Notes: generated by a model from the sequence alone, not told the origin. A stretch of 64,000 nt of DNA from Lichenibacterium ramalinae (GCF_004137085.1 NZ_QYBC01000002.1:186001-250000); one strand, 5' to 3'; numbered from the stretch's first letter, positions 27,481-35,467 are shown. Made by a program: numbers and translations.

Positions 27481-27771
27481 ATGCCCAAGGCCTACCTGAT
27501 CTCCGCCTACCATTCGGTGTCCGATCCGGAGAAGCTCGCCGCCTACCGGCTTCTGGCCGCCCCGGCCATCGCCGCGGCAGGCGGACGCTACCTCGCGCGG
27601 GGACCCGCGGCCCGCGCCATGGAGGCGGGCGTGCTCGCCCAGACCGTCATCGTCGCGTTCGACGATCTCCCCACGGCGCTCGCCCTCTACGATTCGCCCG
27701 CGTACCAGGAGGCGCTGCGCGCGCTCGACGGCGGCGCCGTCCGCGACATGCGGATCGTCGAGGGGATCTGA
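27481..27771 (+). CDS. DUF1330 family protein
   Basis: 96-aa ferredoxin-like (dimeric alpha-beta barrel) protein. It has the family opening KAYLISAYHSVSDPEKLAAY, then AAGGRYLARG, IVAFDDLPTALALYDSPAYQEAL and a closing VRDMRIVEGI. Proteins of this family are small cytoplasmic dimers without an established reaction. GAGGATGGGGCG precedes the ATG. It is convergent with the slipin gene. Confidence 0.9.
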   Translation: MPKAYLISAYHSVSDPEKLAAYRLLAAPAIAAAGGRYLARGPAARAMEAGVLAQTVIVAFDDLPTALALYDSPAYQEALRALDGGAVRDMRIVEGI

Positions 27772-27799
27772 CGCGCCACCCCGCCGCCCGCAACCAGGG

Positions 27800-28642
27800 T
27801 CACGTTCGGGATCGGGTCTCCCCCTGGCCGAGCGCGACCGCGAGCCCCGGGTTCATGCTGTCGACCAGCGACGTCGGCATGAGGATCGTCGCCCCACGCT
27901 CCTTCGTGGTCTCGTAGACGATGTTCATCGCCCGCAACTGCAGCGCCGCCGGAGACTTCGCGTAGATGTCGGCGGCCTCGACGAACTTGCCGGCGACCTC
28001 GGCTTCGGCGGAGCCCAATATGACGCGGGCCTGCTTTTCCCGCTCGGCCTGGGCCTGGCGCGACATGGCATCCTGGAGTGCGACCGGGATGGCGACGTCG
28101 CGGATCTCGACCGACATGATGGAGACCCCCCAGGACTGCGTCTTGGCGCCGATCACCGACCGGAGTTCCTCGTCGGCGGCTTTGCGTTCCGACAGCAGCG
28201 CCGCCAGCATGGAGCCGCCGATCATCTCGCGCAGCGACGTCTGGGCCACGCGATCGATGGCCTGGCGGTAGTCGGTGATCTCGAGCGCGGCCTTCACGGC
28301 ATCGTGCACGTGCCAGAAGATGATGGCGTCGACATTGACCGGAACGGTGTCGCGGGTGAGGGCCTGTTCGGCATTGAAGGACGTGGTCTGGACGCGTTGA
28401 TCGATCACGGCCGCGACCCGGTCGACGATCGGCAGGATGACGAACAGGCCCGGGCCCTTGACCCCCTGCAGCCGGCCGGCCCGCAACACCACGAACCGTT
28501 CCCACACATCCGCCACCTTCAACGACGTGGCGGTCACGACCCCGAGCAGGATCAGCCCGATGCCGAGGTAGGACCCTGCGTAGGTCATCGCCGCGCCGCC
28601 CGCACACAGCAGGACGGCGAGGGACAGGCTGATGGGGTTCAC
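27800..28642 (-). CDS. Slipin / SPFH (band 7) family membrane protein
   Basis: About 280 aa. Two adjacent N-terminal hydrophobic segments (LSLAVLLCAGGAAMTYAG and LGIGLILLGVVTATSL) are followed by the SPFH domain: FVVLRAGRLQGVKGPGLFVILPIVDRV, FNAEQALTRDTVPVNVDAI and LREMIGGSML. A long Ala/Glu/Gln helix of the stomatin coiled-coil type follows (DAMSRQAQAEREKQARVILGSAEAE). It would form oligomers on the inner membrane. The start is GTG at 28642, with AGGGAG 8 nt upstream. The frame beyond it is not coding-like. Slipins are often next to an NfeD gene, but none is here. Confidence 0.9.
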   Translation of the reverse strand: MNPISLSLAVLLCAGGAAMTYAGSYLGIGLILLGVVTATSLKVADVWERFVVLRAGRLQGVKGPGLFVILPIVDRVAAVIDQRVQTTSFNAEQALTRDTVPVNVDAIIFWHVHDAVKAALEITDYRQAIDRVAQTSLREMIGGSMLAALLSERKAADEELRSVIGAKTQSWGVSIMSVEIRDVAIPVALQDAMSRQAQAEREKQARVILGSAEAEVAGKFVEAADIYAKSPAALQLRAMNIVYETTKERGATILMPTSLVDSMNPGLAVALGQGETRSRT

Positions 28643-28984
28643 GGGGATGCTCCCTTGGGGCAGCCGTGCCGTCGATCGACCGGCCGCACGGCGGACAGGA
28701 GCCCAACGCCCGCTCTCCCGCTTGGTCCCATGTGGGGAGCGCGACACCGTCGACGCGGCCGAGCCCGTCAAGGCAGCAGCTCGGCCGGCCGACCGCGATG
28801 CGCGGGCGGCTGACGCGGGCCCGACGTTCGGTGGCGCCGGTGGCGGTTCTCGGCTTCGGGCTGCAGCGGCGACGCGACCCGTCGCGCGACGGAACACCGA
28901 CCGCTGTCGCCCGGACGGCATCGGGGCCGACGGCCGCGACGGCGGGCGTTCCGGCGTCCCGTGTCGACGGCGTCCAGCGCGGAC
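28643..28984. other. Intergenic region upstream of the slipin gene
   Basis: 342 nt between two minus-strand genes. No gene supported. It presumably holds the slipin promoter, but no clear box was found. Confidence 0.4.
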
Positions 28985-29170
28985 TCAGATGTCCATCGTG
29001 TAGGGCGGCAGCAGATCGTCGCCCATCTGCGCCCCGGTCCCGGCCACGTCGGCCGTCTCGGCATCGGCCGCCGCCCTGGCGCAGGCTTCCGGGGGCCCGG
29101 ACGCCTCGATCGTCTCGTCGTAGAGCTTGTGGCCCGCCTCGTCGGCGACCGTGACGTGAAACTTCGGCAT
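28985..29170 (-). CDS. Small hypothetical protein (61 aa)
   Basis: ATG at 29170 with GGAGGG about 8 nt upstream. It begins MPKFHVTVADEAGHKLYDETI, a plausible beta hairpin, continues with an Ala/Glu helix (PPEACARAAADAETA) and ends DLLPPYTMDI. No family recognised with certainty. The layout, a short strand pair then a helix, is like that of the DUF6894-type proteins nearby. An EcfG-like promoter lies 22-46 nt upstream, suggesting stress induction. Confidence 0.65.
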   Translation of the reverse strand: MPKFHVTVADEAGHKLYDETIEASGPPEACARAAADAETADVAGTGAQMGDDLLPPYTMDI

Positions 29171-29191
29171 CCCGCAGCCCTCCGAACCGGC

Positions 29192-29216
29192 AACGCCCGG
29201 GGGGACGCCCGGTTCG
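29192..29216 (-). promoter_or_regulatory. EcfG-like promoter of the 61-aa gene
   Basis: On the minus strand CGAAC (29216-29212), 16 nt, then CGTT (29195-29192). The alphaproteobacterial general-stress sigma factor consensus is GGAAC-N16/17-CGTT, so one -35 base differs. It ends 22 nt before the ATG. Confidence 0.45.
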
Positions 29217-29453
29217 GAGCGCCGACGCCGGAACCGGGTCGCCGACGGCGACAGCGCTCCGGTCCGCGGCGGGCACGTCGGGCGACCCGGCTTCGGCGGG
29301 CGGGGCCGCAGGACGACAGCGTCGTGGGTCGGTCGTTCAGAAGGCGATGCGCCACCTGTGCAGTCGCGCGTTGAAAGTCCTTCCGTGCATGTTGTCGTCA
29401 CAATTTTCGGTGAGACTTGCCTATGCTGTTCTGCCCGGCATCGGTGAGGAGTC

Positions 29454-30206
29454 ATGCGGTTAAAAAGAAACGTATTGAAGTCGATTCTGGAAGCAGAAGA
29501 AGAGGAAAGACTACGAGAGTTGTTCGGGTCGCGCGAAAAATGGCATGAAGCTGTCGAATTATTCTTCAGACATGTGGAGCAGCGATACCTCTCCGATATG
29601 CTTGCGGAAGGGCTGATCACGACGTCGCGCACTGGGATCAGCGGGCCGAATGCGGCAGCCTTCGACGAACCGGGGCTGCTCATCCTGTTCGGGAACGTCA
29701 GCATCAAGCTGCTGCCGATCTTCTCACCGACTCCGGACTCCCTGGGTCTCATCGACGTACGAGCCTCTTCTGGCGTCGACAAGGACCAGTACATCGTCTG
29801 CGACCTGACGCGCGGCTGGTTAGCGCCGGCGCGCGAGACTGGTCTTCGCTGGATGCTGAGTCGATACCTCCCGGAGAAACTCGTGCCCCTCGACGAAGAC
29901 CTGTTCGTCGACATCCTGTGCGACGCGATCGAGGCGCGAGAGCCCATCTTCACCTACGACAGGGACAGGGTGATGCAACGGCTCTCCCTCGTTCTGGACG
30001 ACCTCCTGGATCCGGCGAGGACGGACAGTCTGTCCAGATTGGTGAACAGAGGGAGGCTGCTCCCCGCCATGGATGCCGCGAAACGGTTGACCGGGGCGGC
30101 GATGCGGTCGAGGCCGCTGCGTCTCGCCCCCCAGAAGCCCCAACCCCTGCAGCTTCAGTCCCGACTCCGCGAAGAGGACGAGGATGGCCGCATCGCGGAA
30201 GGCTGA
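29454..30206 (+). CDS. Hypothetical protein (250 aa), atypical composition at the 5' end
   Basis: Unrecognised. GAGGAG precedes the ATG. Residues 1-50 form a charged helical region (ILEAEEEERLRELFGSREKW and the following helix). Residues 60-130 are a beta-rich domain (GLLILFGNVSIKLLPIF, YIVCDLTRGW). Residues 140-200 are helical, and the last 40 are Pro/Arg/Gln-rich and probably disordered. The first 150 nt (AAAAAGAAACGTATTG and following) are far more A-rich than the neighbours, which suggests recent acquisition. No membrane helix or catalytic motif is seen. Confidence 0.7.
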   Translation: MRLKRNVLKSILEAEEEERLRELFGSREKWHEAVELFFRHVEQRYLSDMLAEGLITTSRTGISGPNAAAFDEPGLLILFGNVSIKLLPIFSPTPDSLGLIDVRASSGVDKDQYIVCDLTRGWLAPARETGLRWMLSRYLPEKLVPLDEDLFVDILCDAIEAREPIFTYDRDRVMQRLSLVLDDLLDPARTDSLSRLVNRGRLLPAMDAAKRLTGAAMRSRPLRLAPQKPQPLQLQSRLREEDEDGRIAEG

Positions 30207-30322
30207 AGCGGCATGCGGAGCTGGCTCCGAATCGGCCCTCCCGGAACCGCCCTGGTGGCTCCGGGCCGATGGGATTGGCCTCGATCCGGAGCTGGAGCGA
30301 CGTCGTCGAGGGCGAAAGCGGT

Positions 30323-30550
30323 CTATTCGCTCGCGAGCGACGTCGAGGCTTCGTAGAGACAGGCGCCCGTCTCGCTCCTGATCTCCACCGAGATGCTGCC
30401 GACCCGGCCTTCCGCTGCGGCGTCGGCGAGGAGTTGCGAGATCACCAGGGTCGCCTCGTGGATGGCCTGTGCGTCGTCGCTCAGGTCCATGCCGGCGTCA
30501 TCACGGATGCGGCGCCCGCGGTCCCGGACGTCGAAGAAATACCTGGCCAA
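30323..30550 (-). CDS. DUF6894 family protein (75 aa), copy 1
   Basis: Starts MARYFFDVRDRGRRIRDDAGMDLSD, the conserved opening of this short Rhizobiales family (RYFFDV, then D-x-x-G-x-D/E-L). A helix follows (AIHEATLVISQLLADAAAEG), then a closing strand with ISVEIRSETGACLYEA. Function is unknown. A second, diverged copy is at 31824-32051. Confidence 0.85.
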   Translation of the reverse strand: MARYFFDVRDRGRRIRDDAGMDLSDDAQAIHEATLVISQLLADAAAEGRVGSISVEIRSETGACLYEASTSLASE

Positions 30551-31042
30551 CGGACGCTCCAGCGGTTCTGTACCTCGCCACCGCGAACATAACGCACCGC
30601 GACCCCTCCCCTGTCTTACAAATCAGACACGAACGGAAACGCGGACACCGAAGTCTTTCGCCGAACCCGCAGATCTGGACCGTTCCCGCGACGCGCCGGT
30701 AAGCTTTCCGGGGCTGGTCACGGCATCCAGGTGGCGACGACACCCTGCCGCCCCCCCACCGCCCCGCGCGCGGCAGCGGCGAGGTCGGGCAGCATCGGCG
30801 TGCGGCGGCGAGCCGTTCGTCGGGGATGACGAGCGGCGGCCGCCCGAGCCGGCGGGTCGAACCGGCTCGGGTCGACGAGCGAGACGCCGATGTCCGGGTC
30901 GTCAGCATCGCCCGCACGCCACCGTGCAGGTGAGATCGCGCCGAGGATGGAGCTTTCCCGAAGCCAGCGCCTCAGCGTCCGTGACTGTATCGAACTCGTG
31001 CCGGGATGCCCGTCCGGGGACCGGGCATCCGTTCAACAAGCC
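30551..31042. other. Intergenic region with one hairpin
   Basis: 492 nt without a supported gene. A 138-codon minus-strand frame covers much of it but is Arg/Ser/Pro-rich and shows no domain. The right end holds a hairpin at 31004-31030. Confidence 0.4.
31004..31030 (-). terminator. Candidate terminator of the 62-aa gene
   Basis: GGATGCCCG (31004-31012) pairs with CGGGCATCC (31022-31030). The hairpin begins just downstream of the stop of the minus-strand gene at 31043. It lacks a U-tract. Confidence 0.45.
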
Positions 31043-31231
31043 TCAGTCGTGGGCACGCTGGGTCTTGAGTTCGTGGAGGATGCCGCCCGTCGCCCTGTCC
31101 TGGACGGTCCGCGTCGCGGCGGGCGCCTCGGCCGGGCGAGGCGCATCGGGCCGCCTGGCCTGCTGGAGCTGGTCGGGGATCTTGAGCGAGGCAGGCTGTT
31201 GGGCGGGAACAGCGGCGCGATCGTGCGGCAT
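31043..31231 (-). CDS. Small hypothetical protein (62 aa), probably disordered
   Basis: ATG at 31231 with AGGGAGA 6-7 nt upstream. The peptide is Ala/Pro/Gln-rich (MPHDRAAVPAQQPASLKIPD), with a charged end (TGGILHELKTQRAHD). No family recognised. The good ribosome site and the following hairpin support a gene, while the low-complexity composition weakens it. Confidence 0.45.
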   Translation of the reverse strand: MPHDRAAVPAQQPASLKIPDQLQQARRPDAPRPAEAPAATRTVQDRATGGILHELKTQRAHD

Positions 31232-31524
31232 GGTCGTCTCCCTGTGGGTCGGCCGAGATCAACACCTCGGCTCTGTACCGCCCATGAATGGACACCCGGA
31301 CAAAGGCCCACGCAAGGCAGGACCGCGCTGGAAGGCTCGACATCGGCCCGAGCCGCGGGCAGTCCACAGGGGCGACGGCCACGGCGACGCGCAGGCACCG
31401 CGCGCAATCGCCCCGCTGCCCACGGTGGTCCGAGCCGGCGAGGCGGTCGGACGAGGTGGTGCACCCACCGGTCCTCCGCGTCACCGCTCGATGCCGGAGC
31501 GGGCTCGCCGAAGGCGAAGGCGCT

Positions 31525-31692
31525 TCAGCCGTCCTCGTTCTGGTCCTGCGGGGGCTTGTCCTGGGGCGCCTTCTCGGTCTGCGCCTCTTTGCGCTGGGCG
31601 TCCTTCGCCTTGTCGTTGGGCTGTGCCCCGCCTTGCGGATTCGGTGTGTCGGGCGTGCCGCCCAGGCTCGTCGGCCCGTTTGCTCCTGCCAT
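31525..31692 (-). CDS. Small hydrophilic stress-type protein (55 aa)
   Basis: ATG at 31692 with GAGGAGAG 5-6 nt upstream. The whole protein is hydrophilic and lacks aromatic residues: MAGANGPTSLGGTPDTPN, then a Lys/Gln/Asp-rich half with repeated KxxQxxxAPQDKPP-like units. This looks like an intrinsically disordered, hydrophilin-like protein. An EcfG-like promoter 26 nt upstream supports a stress role. Function is not proven. Confidence 0.6.
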   Translation of the reverse strand: MAGANGPTSLGGTPDTPNPQGGAQPNDKAKDAQRKEAQTEKAPQDKPPQDQNEDG

Positions 31693-31717
31693 GTCGCTCT
31701 CCTCTTCGATCAAGGGC

Positions 31718-31742
31718 AACGCGTCGGTCCATCAACGGTTCG
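31718..31742 (-). promoter_or_regulatory. EcfG-like promoter of the 55-aa gene
   Basis: On the minus strand CGAAC (31742-31738), 16 nt, then CGTT (31721-31718). Spacing and both boxes are the same as at 29192-29216. Confidence 0.45.
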
Positions 31743-31823
31743 GCCCCGTGCGGGCGATGCGACGGGGATGTCCGTGCCGGTCATGCGCGGGAGAAGGATC
31801 GGCTGAGGTCGATCATCGTGCCA

Positions 31824-32051
31824 CTACAGCGTGTCGAGCTTGATGATCCCCTCGTATCGGAAGTTGCCGTCTTCGGACCGGGCTTTGACCGAAGCCGATC
31901 CATGGCGTTCATCCGACGGCATGTCTCCGACCAGGTATTGGAGCAGGTCTATGACCTCCCGCACCAAGGCCGGGTGATCGGGCAGATCGATCCCGGCCGT
32001 GTCGGTGATCGATCCGGCCGCGGTTTCGACATCGAAAAAGAAGCGCGGCAT
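31824..32051 (-). CDS. DUF6894 family protein (75 aa), copy 2
   Basis: Starts MPRFFFDVETAAGSITDTAGIDLPD, the same opening pattern as the copy at 30323-30550. It has a helix (LVREVIDLLQYLVGD) and a closing strand (ASVKARSEDGNFRYEGII). The start at 32051 gives the family N-terminus, preceded by GGAGAG. Only about a third of residues agree with copy 1 by eye, so the duplication is old. Confidence 0.85.
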   Translation of the reverse strand: MPRFFFDVETAAGSITDTAGIDLPDHPALVREVIDLLQYLVGDMPSDERHGSASVKARSEDGNFRYEGIIKLDTL

Positions 32052-32611
32052 CGCTCTCTCCTGCGAGTCAACGAACCTCTGTGTTGCTCGATGCGACGCC
32101 GGACCATCACCGCGGCATTCACGCCGGCACGGAGGTGCCACGGTCGGGCCAAGCCAGCGCCGGGAGTCCTGACGGCGGCGGCTCGGGAAGATGTACGGGC
32201 TGAAGCCGTTTAGGTTTCAGGACGACGTGAACGTCATGACGACGGCCGCCGCTCCATGAGCGGCATCGCGGCGCCGCGGCCGCCACGTCCCCTGGCCCAG
32301 GGGCAACGACGCCCGAGGACGGGCCGGTCAGCCAGCGGTCGGGTCGAACGGGGTGAACGACCGCGACGAGATCGCTCTGAGGGACTCGCGTCGCGGCCGT
32401 CCGAGCCGAGGCGCCCCTCCGGCTCTGGTCCGACAACAGGGACGGTTCGACCGCGCCGACAAGCCGAAGCGGGGCTAAATCCACGGAAACAAGGCTGGGA
32501 GCCGGGGCGACCTCACCTGTCCGCCGCCGCCCTGCCCCGCTCCACCGCGAACGACCTTTGGACCCGATCGATGCCGGGTGCGTTGCCCTCGGCATCTGCA
32601 AGGGACCCATC
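32052..32611. other. Intergenic region without a supported gene
   Basis: 560 nt between the DUF6894 gene (-) and the host-attachment-like gene (+). No frame has coding character. Both promoters should lie here, but no clear box was found. Confidence 0.4.
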
Positions 32612-33022
32612 ATGTCGAAACATACCGTGCCGCCGGACGCCCTCATCGTCGTGGCCGATGGCGCCAAGGCCATCCTGCTCCGCAACACCGGAACAGGTTC
32701 AGAACTGGCTTTGAAGGAGGAGAAGCGCATCACGCCCAAGAGCCTGTCCGCCGAGAGCGGTCAGGGCCCGTCCGGCTCACGGCCTGGCGACCAGACGATC
32801 CACCAGACCGAAGAGGCGACGTTCGCCAAGCAGCTGGCGGATGCGCTCTACGCGATGCGCCACAAGGGCGACTTCAAGCAGGTCGTGCTGATCGCCGATC
32901 CGCAGACGCTGGGACAGATGCGCGAGTGCCTGCACAAGGAAGTCGAGGCCAGCATGGTCTTCACGTTGAGCAAGGACTACACGAACCAGTCTGTCGCCGA
33001 CATCCAGAAGGCCTTGAGCTGA
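32612..33022 (+). CDS. Host attachment family protein
   Basis: 136 aa. The family, named from plant-associated bacteria, has an alpha/beta fold. It begins ALIVVADGAKAILLRNTGTG, has the TFAKQLADALYAM helix and KQVVLIADPQTLGQMRECLH, and ends VADIQKAL. All are visible here. The biochemical role is unknown, with links to eRF1-like folds in some descriptions. The start at 32612 (MSKHTVPPDAL) is preferred to 32558. Confidence 0.85.
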   Translation: MSKHTVPPDALIVVADGAKAILLRNTGTGSELALKEEKRITPKSLSAESGQGPSGSRPGDQTIHQTEEATFAKQLADALYAMRHKGDFKQVVLIADPQTLGQMRECLHKEVEASMVFTLSKDYTNQSVADIQKALS

Positions 33023-33034
33023 CGTCGGACGCGA

Positions 33035-33090
33035 GCGCTTTCGCCTTCGGTGGATTCGCTCCAGCTCGGAATCGCGAGCAGTCTCGTTGG
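33035..33090. repeat. Dispersed intergenic repeat, copy 2
   Basis: Matches 13337-13392 at 46 of 56 positions by eye, in the same orientation. It starts 13 nt after the stop of the preceding gene. The hairpin that follows copy 1 is not conserved here. Confidence 0.7.
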
Positions 33091-33341
33091 CCCGTCGTCA
33101 GCGAGGCGCTTCCGAGACGTCCGATACGGCGGTCGCCACCGAGTGATCGGAGCGGTGTGAGAGCGGCGACCGATGCCGCCCCTCACGCGCTCGACCTCGA
33201 ACGGCAGGGACGCAGCCTCGTCGAGCGAAACGAAGCTTGCCGATCGTTTCGCCTCGGCGACGCGTAGCGAACCGATCGACCGCTTCCACGGTGGCGAACG
33301 AGACGGCCTCGAAGGACCGCCAGGGGTGGTTCCGCGGCGTG

Positions 33342-33563
33342 TCAGAACCGCGCCGCCCCGGCGAACTGCTCGATGACGAACTCCGAGGCGGCAAGATCCA
33401 GGGCGAGCACCTGTTCGTCCTCGTAGACGACGCTGATGTGCTCGCCCTCGACGTCGGACCAGACGTCGCCGATGATGCCGAGGTTGGTCCCGACGCGACC
33501 CCGCAGGCCGACCAGGCTCGTGTCCCGCCGCAGCCACACGACATCGCCGATCCTGTGATTCAT
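33342..33563 (-). CDS. Small hypothetical protein (73 aa)
   Basis: ATG at 33563 with GGAGGG about 4 nt upstream. MNHRIGDVVWLRRDTSLVG suggests an SH3-like or KOW-like beta barrel: short alternating strands RGRVGTNLGIIGDVW, HISVVYEDEQVLALDL. It ends with a helix (ASEFVIEQF). No family recognised with confidence. It may bind RNA or protein by analogy to small barrels. The frame to 33791 adds only shadow sequence. Confidence 0.65.
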   Translation of the reverse strand: MNHRIGDVVWLRRDTSLVGLRGRVGTNLGIIGDVWSDVEGEHISVVYEDEQVLALDLAASEFVIEQFAGAARF

Positions 33564-34204
33564 CGCGCCCTCCATCCGTTCCTGTTTTGTTCTAGCGCGG
33601 TCGGGCTCGGGGGCAATACGGGGCGGTTGTGGATAACGGGGACGGCTGGGCCAGCCCTTCGCGGCGGCGCTCCCGGGACGGCGTTTGTCACAACCGTTTG
33701 GCGGTCCGCACCGAAGGACGGACGAGAAGCCCTGACGCTGCCGGGCGAGATCCAGGCCGGCGACGCGGCGCCGATCGTGAGCGCAGTCCAAGGCGCCGGT
33801 GCAGCGTGCGGCTCGACTCTCCCGGCGGCAACCCCGCGGAAGGCGTCAAGCTCGCTGACGCAGTCCGCAGCGCAGCATTGTGGCAAGGCGTCCTCCGATC
33901 GGCCCTGCCGACCGGAGATGAAGCTTCGCGGCAAGGCCGTGTCGTCCATCGACAACCGAGGTCGGAGCAGCATGGTCCGGCTCGCCGAGGATCTCGACGG
34001 AAAGACGGTGCGGCGAGACGCCTGCCCCATCAACCGTTCAGCGACGTGCGGACAGGCCTGGACTCGGGTACGAGCGCGAGCACGCGCGACACGGAACACG
34101 TCGCCAGTGGATGGATCGCGGTGCAGTGACTGGGCGCCCGCCCGGTGCTGTATGAAACGAAGCCCCTTAGGAGCCCGAGGCAGCCTTCACGGGCCTGAAA
34201 TGTC
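33564..34204. other. Intergenic region with a gene remnant, flanking the integrated element
   Basis: 641 nt without an intact gene. 33720-33885 holds a broken ClpP-like reading frame, listed separately. The rest, up to the attachment site at 34205, shows nothing recognisable. Confidence 0.5.
33720..33885 (+). pseudogene. Remnant of a ClpP/crotonase-like periplasmic protein gene
   Basis: One frame reads EALTLPGEIQAGDAAPIVSAV and breaks off near 33800. The next frame continues at 33806 with VRLDSPGGNPAEGVKLADAV. The order GEIxxGDA, then LDSPGGxxAEGxxLxxAI is that of COG3904-type ClpP-fold proteins. The catalytic Ser region (CASACF in relatives) is not found, and the frame soon degrades. It lies 320 nt from the left attachment site of the element. 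Confidence 0.5.
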
Positions 34205-34221
34205 GTGGCGCACCCGTCAGG
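34205..34221. repeat. Attachment site, left copy
   Basis: 17-bp direct repeat GTGGCGCACCCGTCAGG, identical to 39870-39886. The flanking bases differ on both sides. Confidence 0.88.
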
Positions 34222-34754
34222 CCCAGGCGGGCCGGTGTCCCCCGCCCTAAGTGTCTGAGTTACCTCGACCGGCCTGCGATGTCGAGTGAGCTTGTGATGC
34301 CCTGTGTGATACCGACTAGTTCGCGGGACCCAGCCCCCCGGATGGAACCGGAGTTGGTGTCGAAAATGTACCCCCCTTAGTTGTGGAACACACCTACAGG
34401 TTTCAGGATTTCAGAATGAGGCCGGGACCCACGGTTTCCCATGGGAGTCACACGAACCGGCGAAGTTGAACAACAACGCGAGGGTTTAGCGGGAAATCTG
34501 AAACAGGGGTGAGGGGGGCCAAGCGCCAGGGTCCTCAGCACCAGATGGGACCCTAAATCGAGCCCCCGTCCGCTTTCTGTGGTCCTCCACGTCGGCCGCC
34601 TGGGGGTTAGCTTGCTCGGCCTCGGGAAGGTCGTGGCGACGCGCGTGACCTACTTTATCAAGGGACACGTAGTGCCCGGAGGAGGCCCCAGGCGTGTCCT
34701 GGTGCGGCAGGCGGGCCTGAGCGACGTGTGAGGAGCCGTTCGCACCCCCTCTAT
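34222..34754. other. Left-end non-coding region of the element
   Basis: 533 nt between the left attachment site and the recombinase stop. It carries one GTGATACC (34306-34313) and one GTGATGCC (34294-34301), candidate integrase arm sites. A 60-codon GTG-start minus frame (34486-34668) is hydrophilic and has no family or ribosome site, so it is not called. The region may also hold xis/attachment functions. Confidence 0.45.
34294..34313. promoter_or_regulatory. Candidate integrase arm-type sites, left end
   Basis: GTGATGCC at 34294-34301 and GTGATACC at 34306-34313, 12 nt apart, like the pair at 39781-39800. Confidence 0.45.
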
Positions 34755-35336
34755 TTATGCCGCTTCGCCCTTGAGGACGCGGTAGACGGAGGCGCGACCG
34801 ATGCCCAGGCGCTCGGCAATCTCTGTGGCGCCCAGGCCTTCGGATTGGAGCTTGCGGACCTCGGCAACGTCGATGGTCGCCTTGCGGCCCTTGTAGACGC
34901 CTGCGGCCTTGGCCTGGGCGATGCCCTCCAACTGCCGCTCCTTCCGAAGGTTGGTCTCGAACTCGGCAAAGACGCCCAGCATGTCCAGGAAGGCCTTCCC
35001 AGCCGCCGTGCCAGTGTCCACGGGCTGCTCGATGGCCCGGAGGAACACGCCCCTGGCCTTTAGCGCCCTCACGATATCCTGTAGGTCAGCGATGGAGCGG
35101 GACAGGCGGTCGATGCGCGTCACCACCAGCGTGTCCCCGGCCCGCAGGAAGTCGAGGAGCGTGGCCAACTCGGCTCGGCCAGTGGTGGAGGTGCCCGACA
35201 CCTTCTCAGCGCGGATGGTGGTGCAGCCTGCGGCCTTCAGCGCCTCAACCTGGATGGTTACGTCCTGGTCGAGGGACGAAGCGCGTGCGTAGCCGTACAG
35301 GTGGCCGGTGGAGGTCGAGGCGGCGGCGCTGTTCAT
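34755..35336 (-). CDS. Serine recombinase (resolvase/invertase family)
   Basis: 193 aa, the size of Tn3-type resolvases and Hin-type invertases. The catalytic N-terminal domain has Y16-A-R18-A-S20 with Ser20 as likely nucleophile and Gln24. The VVTRIDRLSRSIADL segment holds further active-site Arg residues, and a long helix follows (FLDMLGVFAEFETNLRKERQLEGI). The C-terminal helix-turn-helix is TEIAERLGIGRASVYRVL. It would cut and rejoin DNA at a short crossover site, perhaps resolving multimers of the element or inverting a segment. It is divergent from the NYN gene across a repeat-rich promoter region. Confidence 0.93.
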   Translation of the reverse strand: MNSAAASTSTGHLYGYARASSLDQDVTIQVEALKAAGCTTIRAEKVSGTSTTGRAELATLLDFLRAGDTLVVTRIDRLSRSIADLQDIVRALKARGVFLRAIEQPVDTGTAAGKAFLDMLGVFAEFETNLRKERQLEGIAQAKAAGVYKGRKATIDVAEVRKLQSEGLGATEIAERLGIGRASVYRVLKGEAA

Positions 35337-35351
35337 CGTGGGTCTTCCGGT

Positions 35352-35467
35352 GTCTCGCTAGGCTTTAGACCCACTCACCATGCCGTCTCGTAAACTCGAA
35401 GTCAACCCATATGAGACGTGAAAACCGTCTCACGCCAACGTCTCGTGGAGGTATACGCTTGCGAGAC
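35352..35467. promoter_or_regulatory. Divergent control region with six GTCTCG half-sites
   Basis: GTCTCG (or its complement, or GTCTCA) occurs at about 35352, 35385, 35413 (reverse), 35426, 35440 and 35462 (reverse). The third and fourth form a perfect 7-bp inverted repeat, TGAGACG (35412-35418) and CGTCTCA (35426-35432). The region separates the recombinase and NYN genes. It could be an operator for either product, or the recombinase's own crossover/accessory sites. Confidence 0.65.

Noticed and set aside
27800..28642. Slipin/NfeD-type defence or membrane microdomain pair
   Set aside because: No NfeD gene is adjacent, so only the slipin itself is supported.
30501..30917. A 138-codon minus-strand frame upstream of the first DUF6894 gene
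   Set aside because: Arg/Ser/Pro-rich, no domain, and it overlaps the end of a recognised gene in another frame.
34486..34668. A 60-codon minus-strand frame in the left end of the element
   Set aside because: GTG start without a ribosome site, hydrophilic low-information sequence and no family. It may be non-coding attachment-region DNA.
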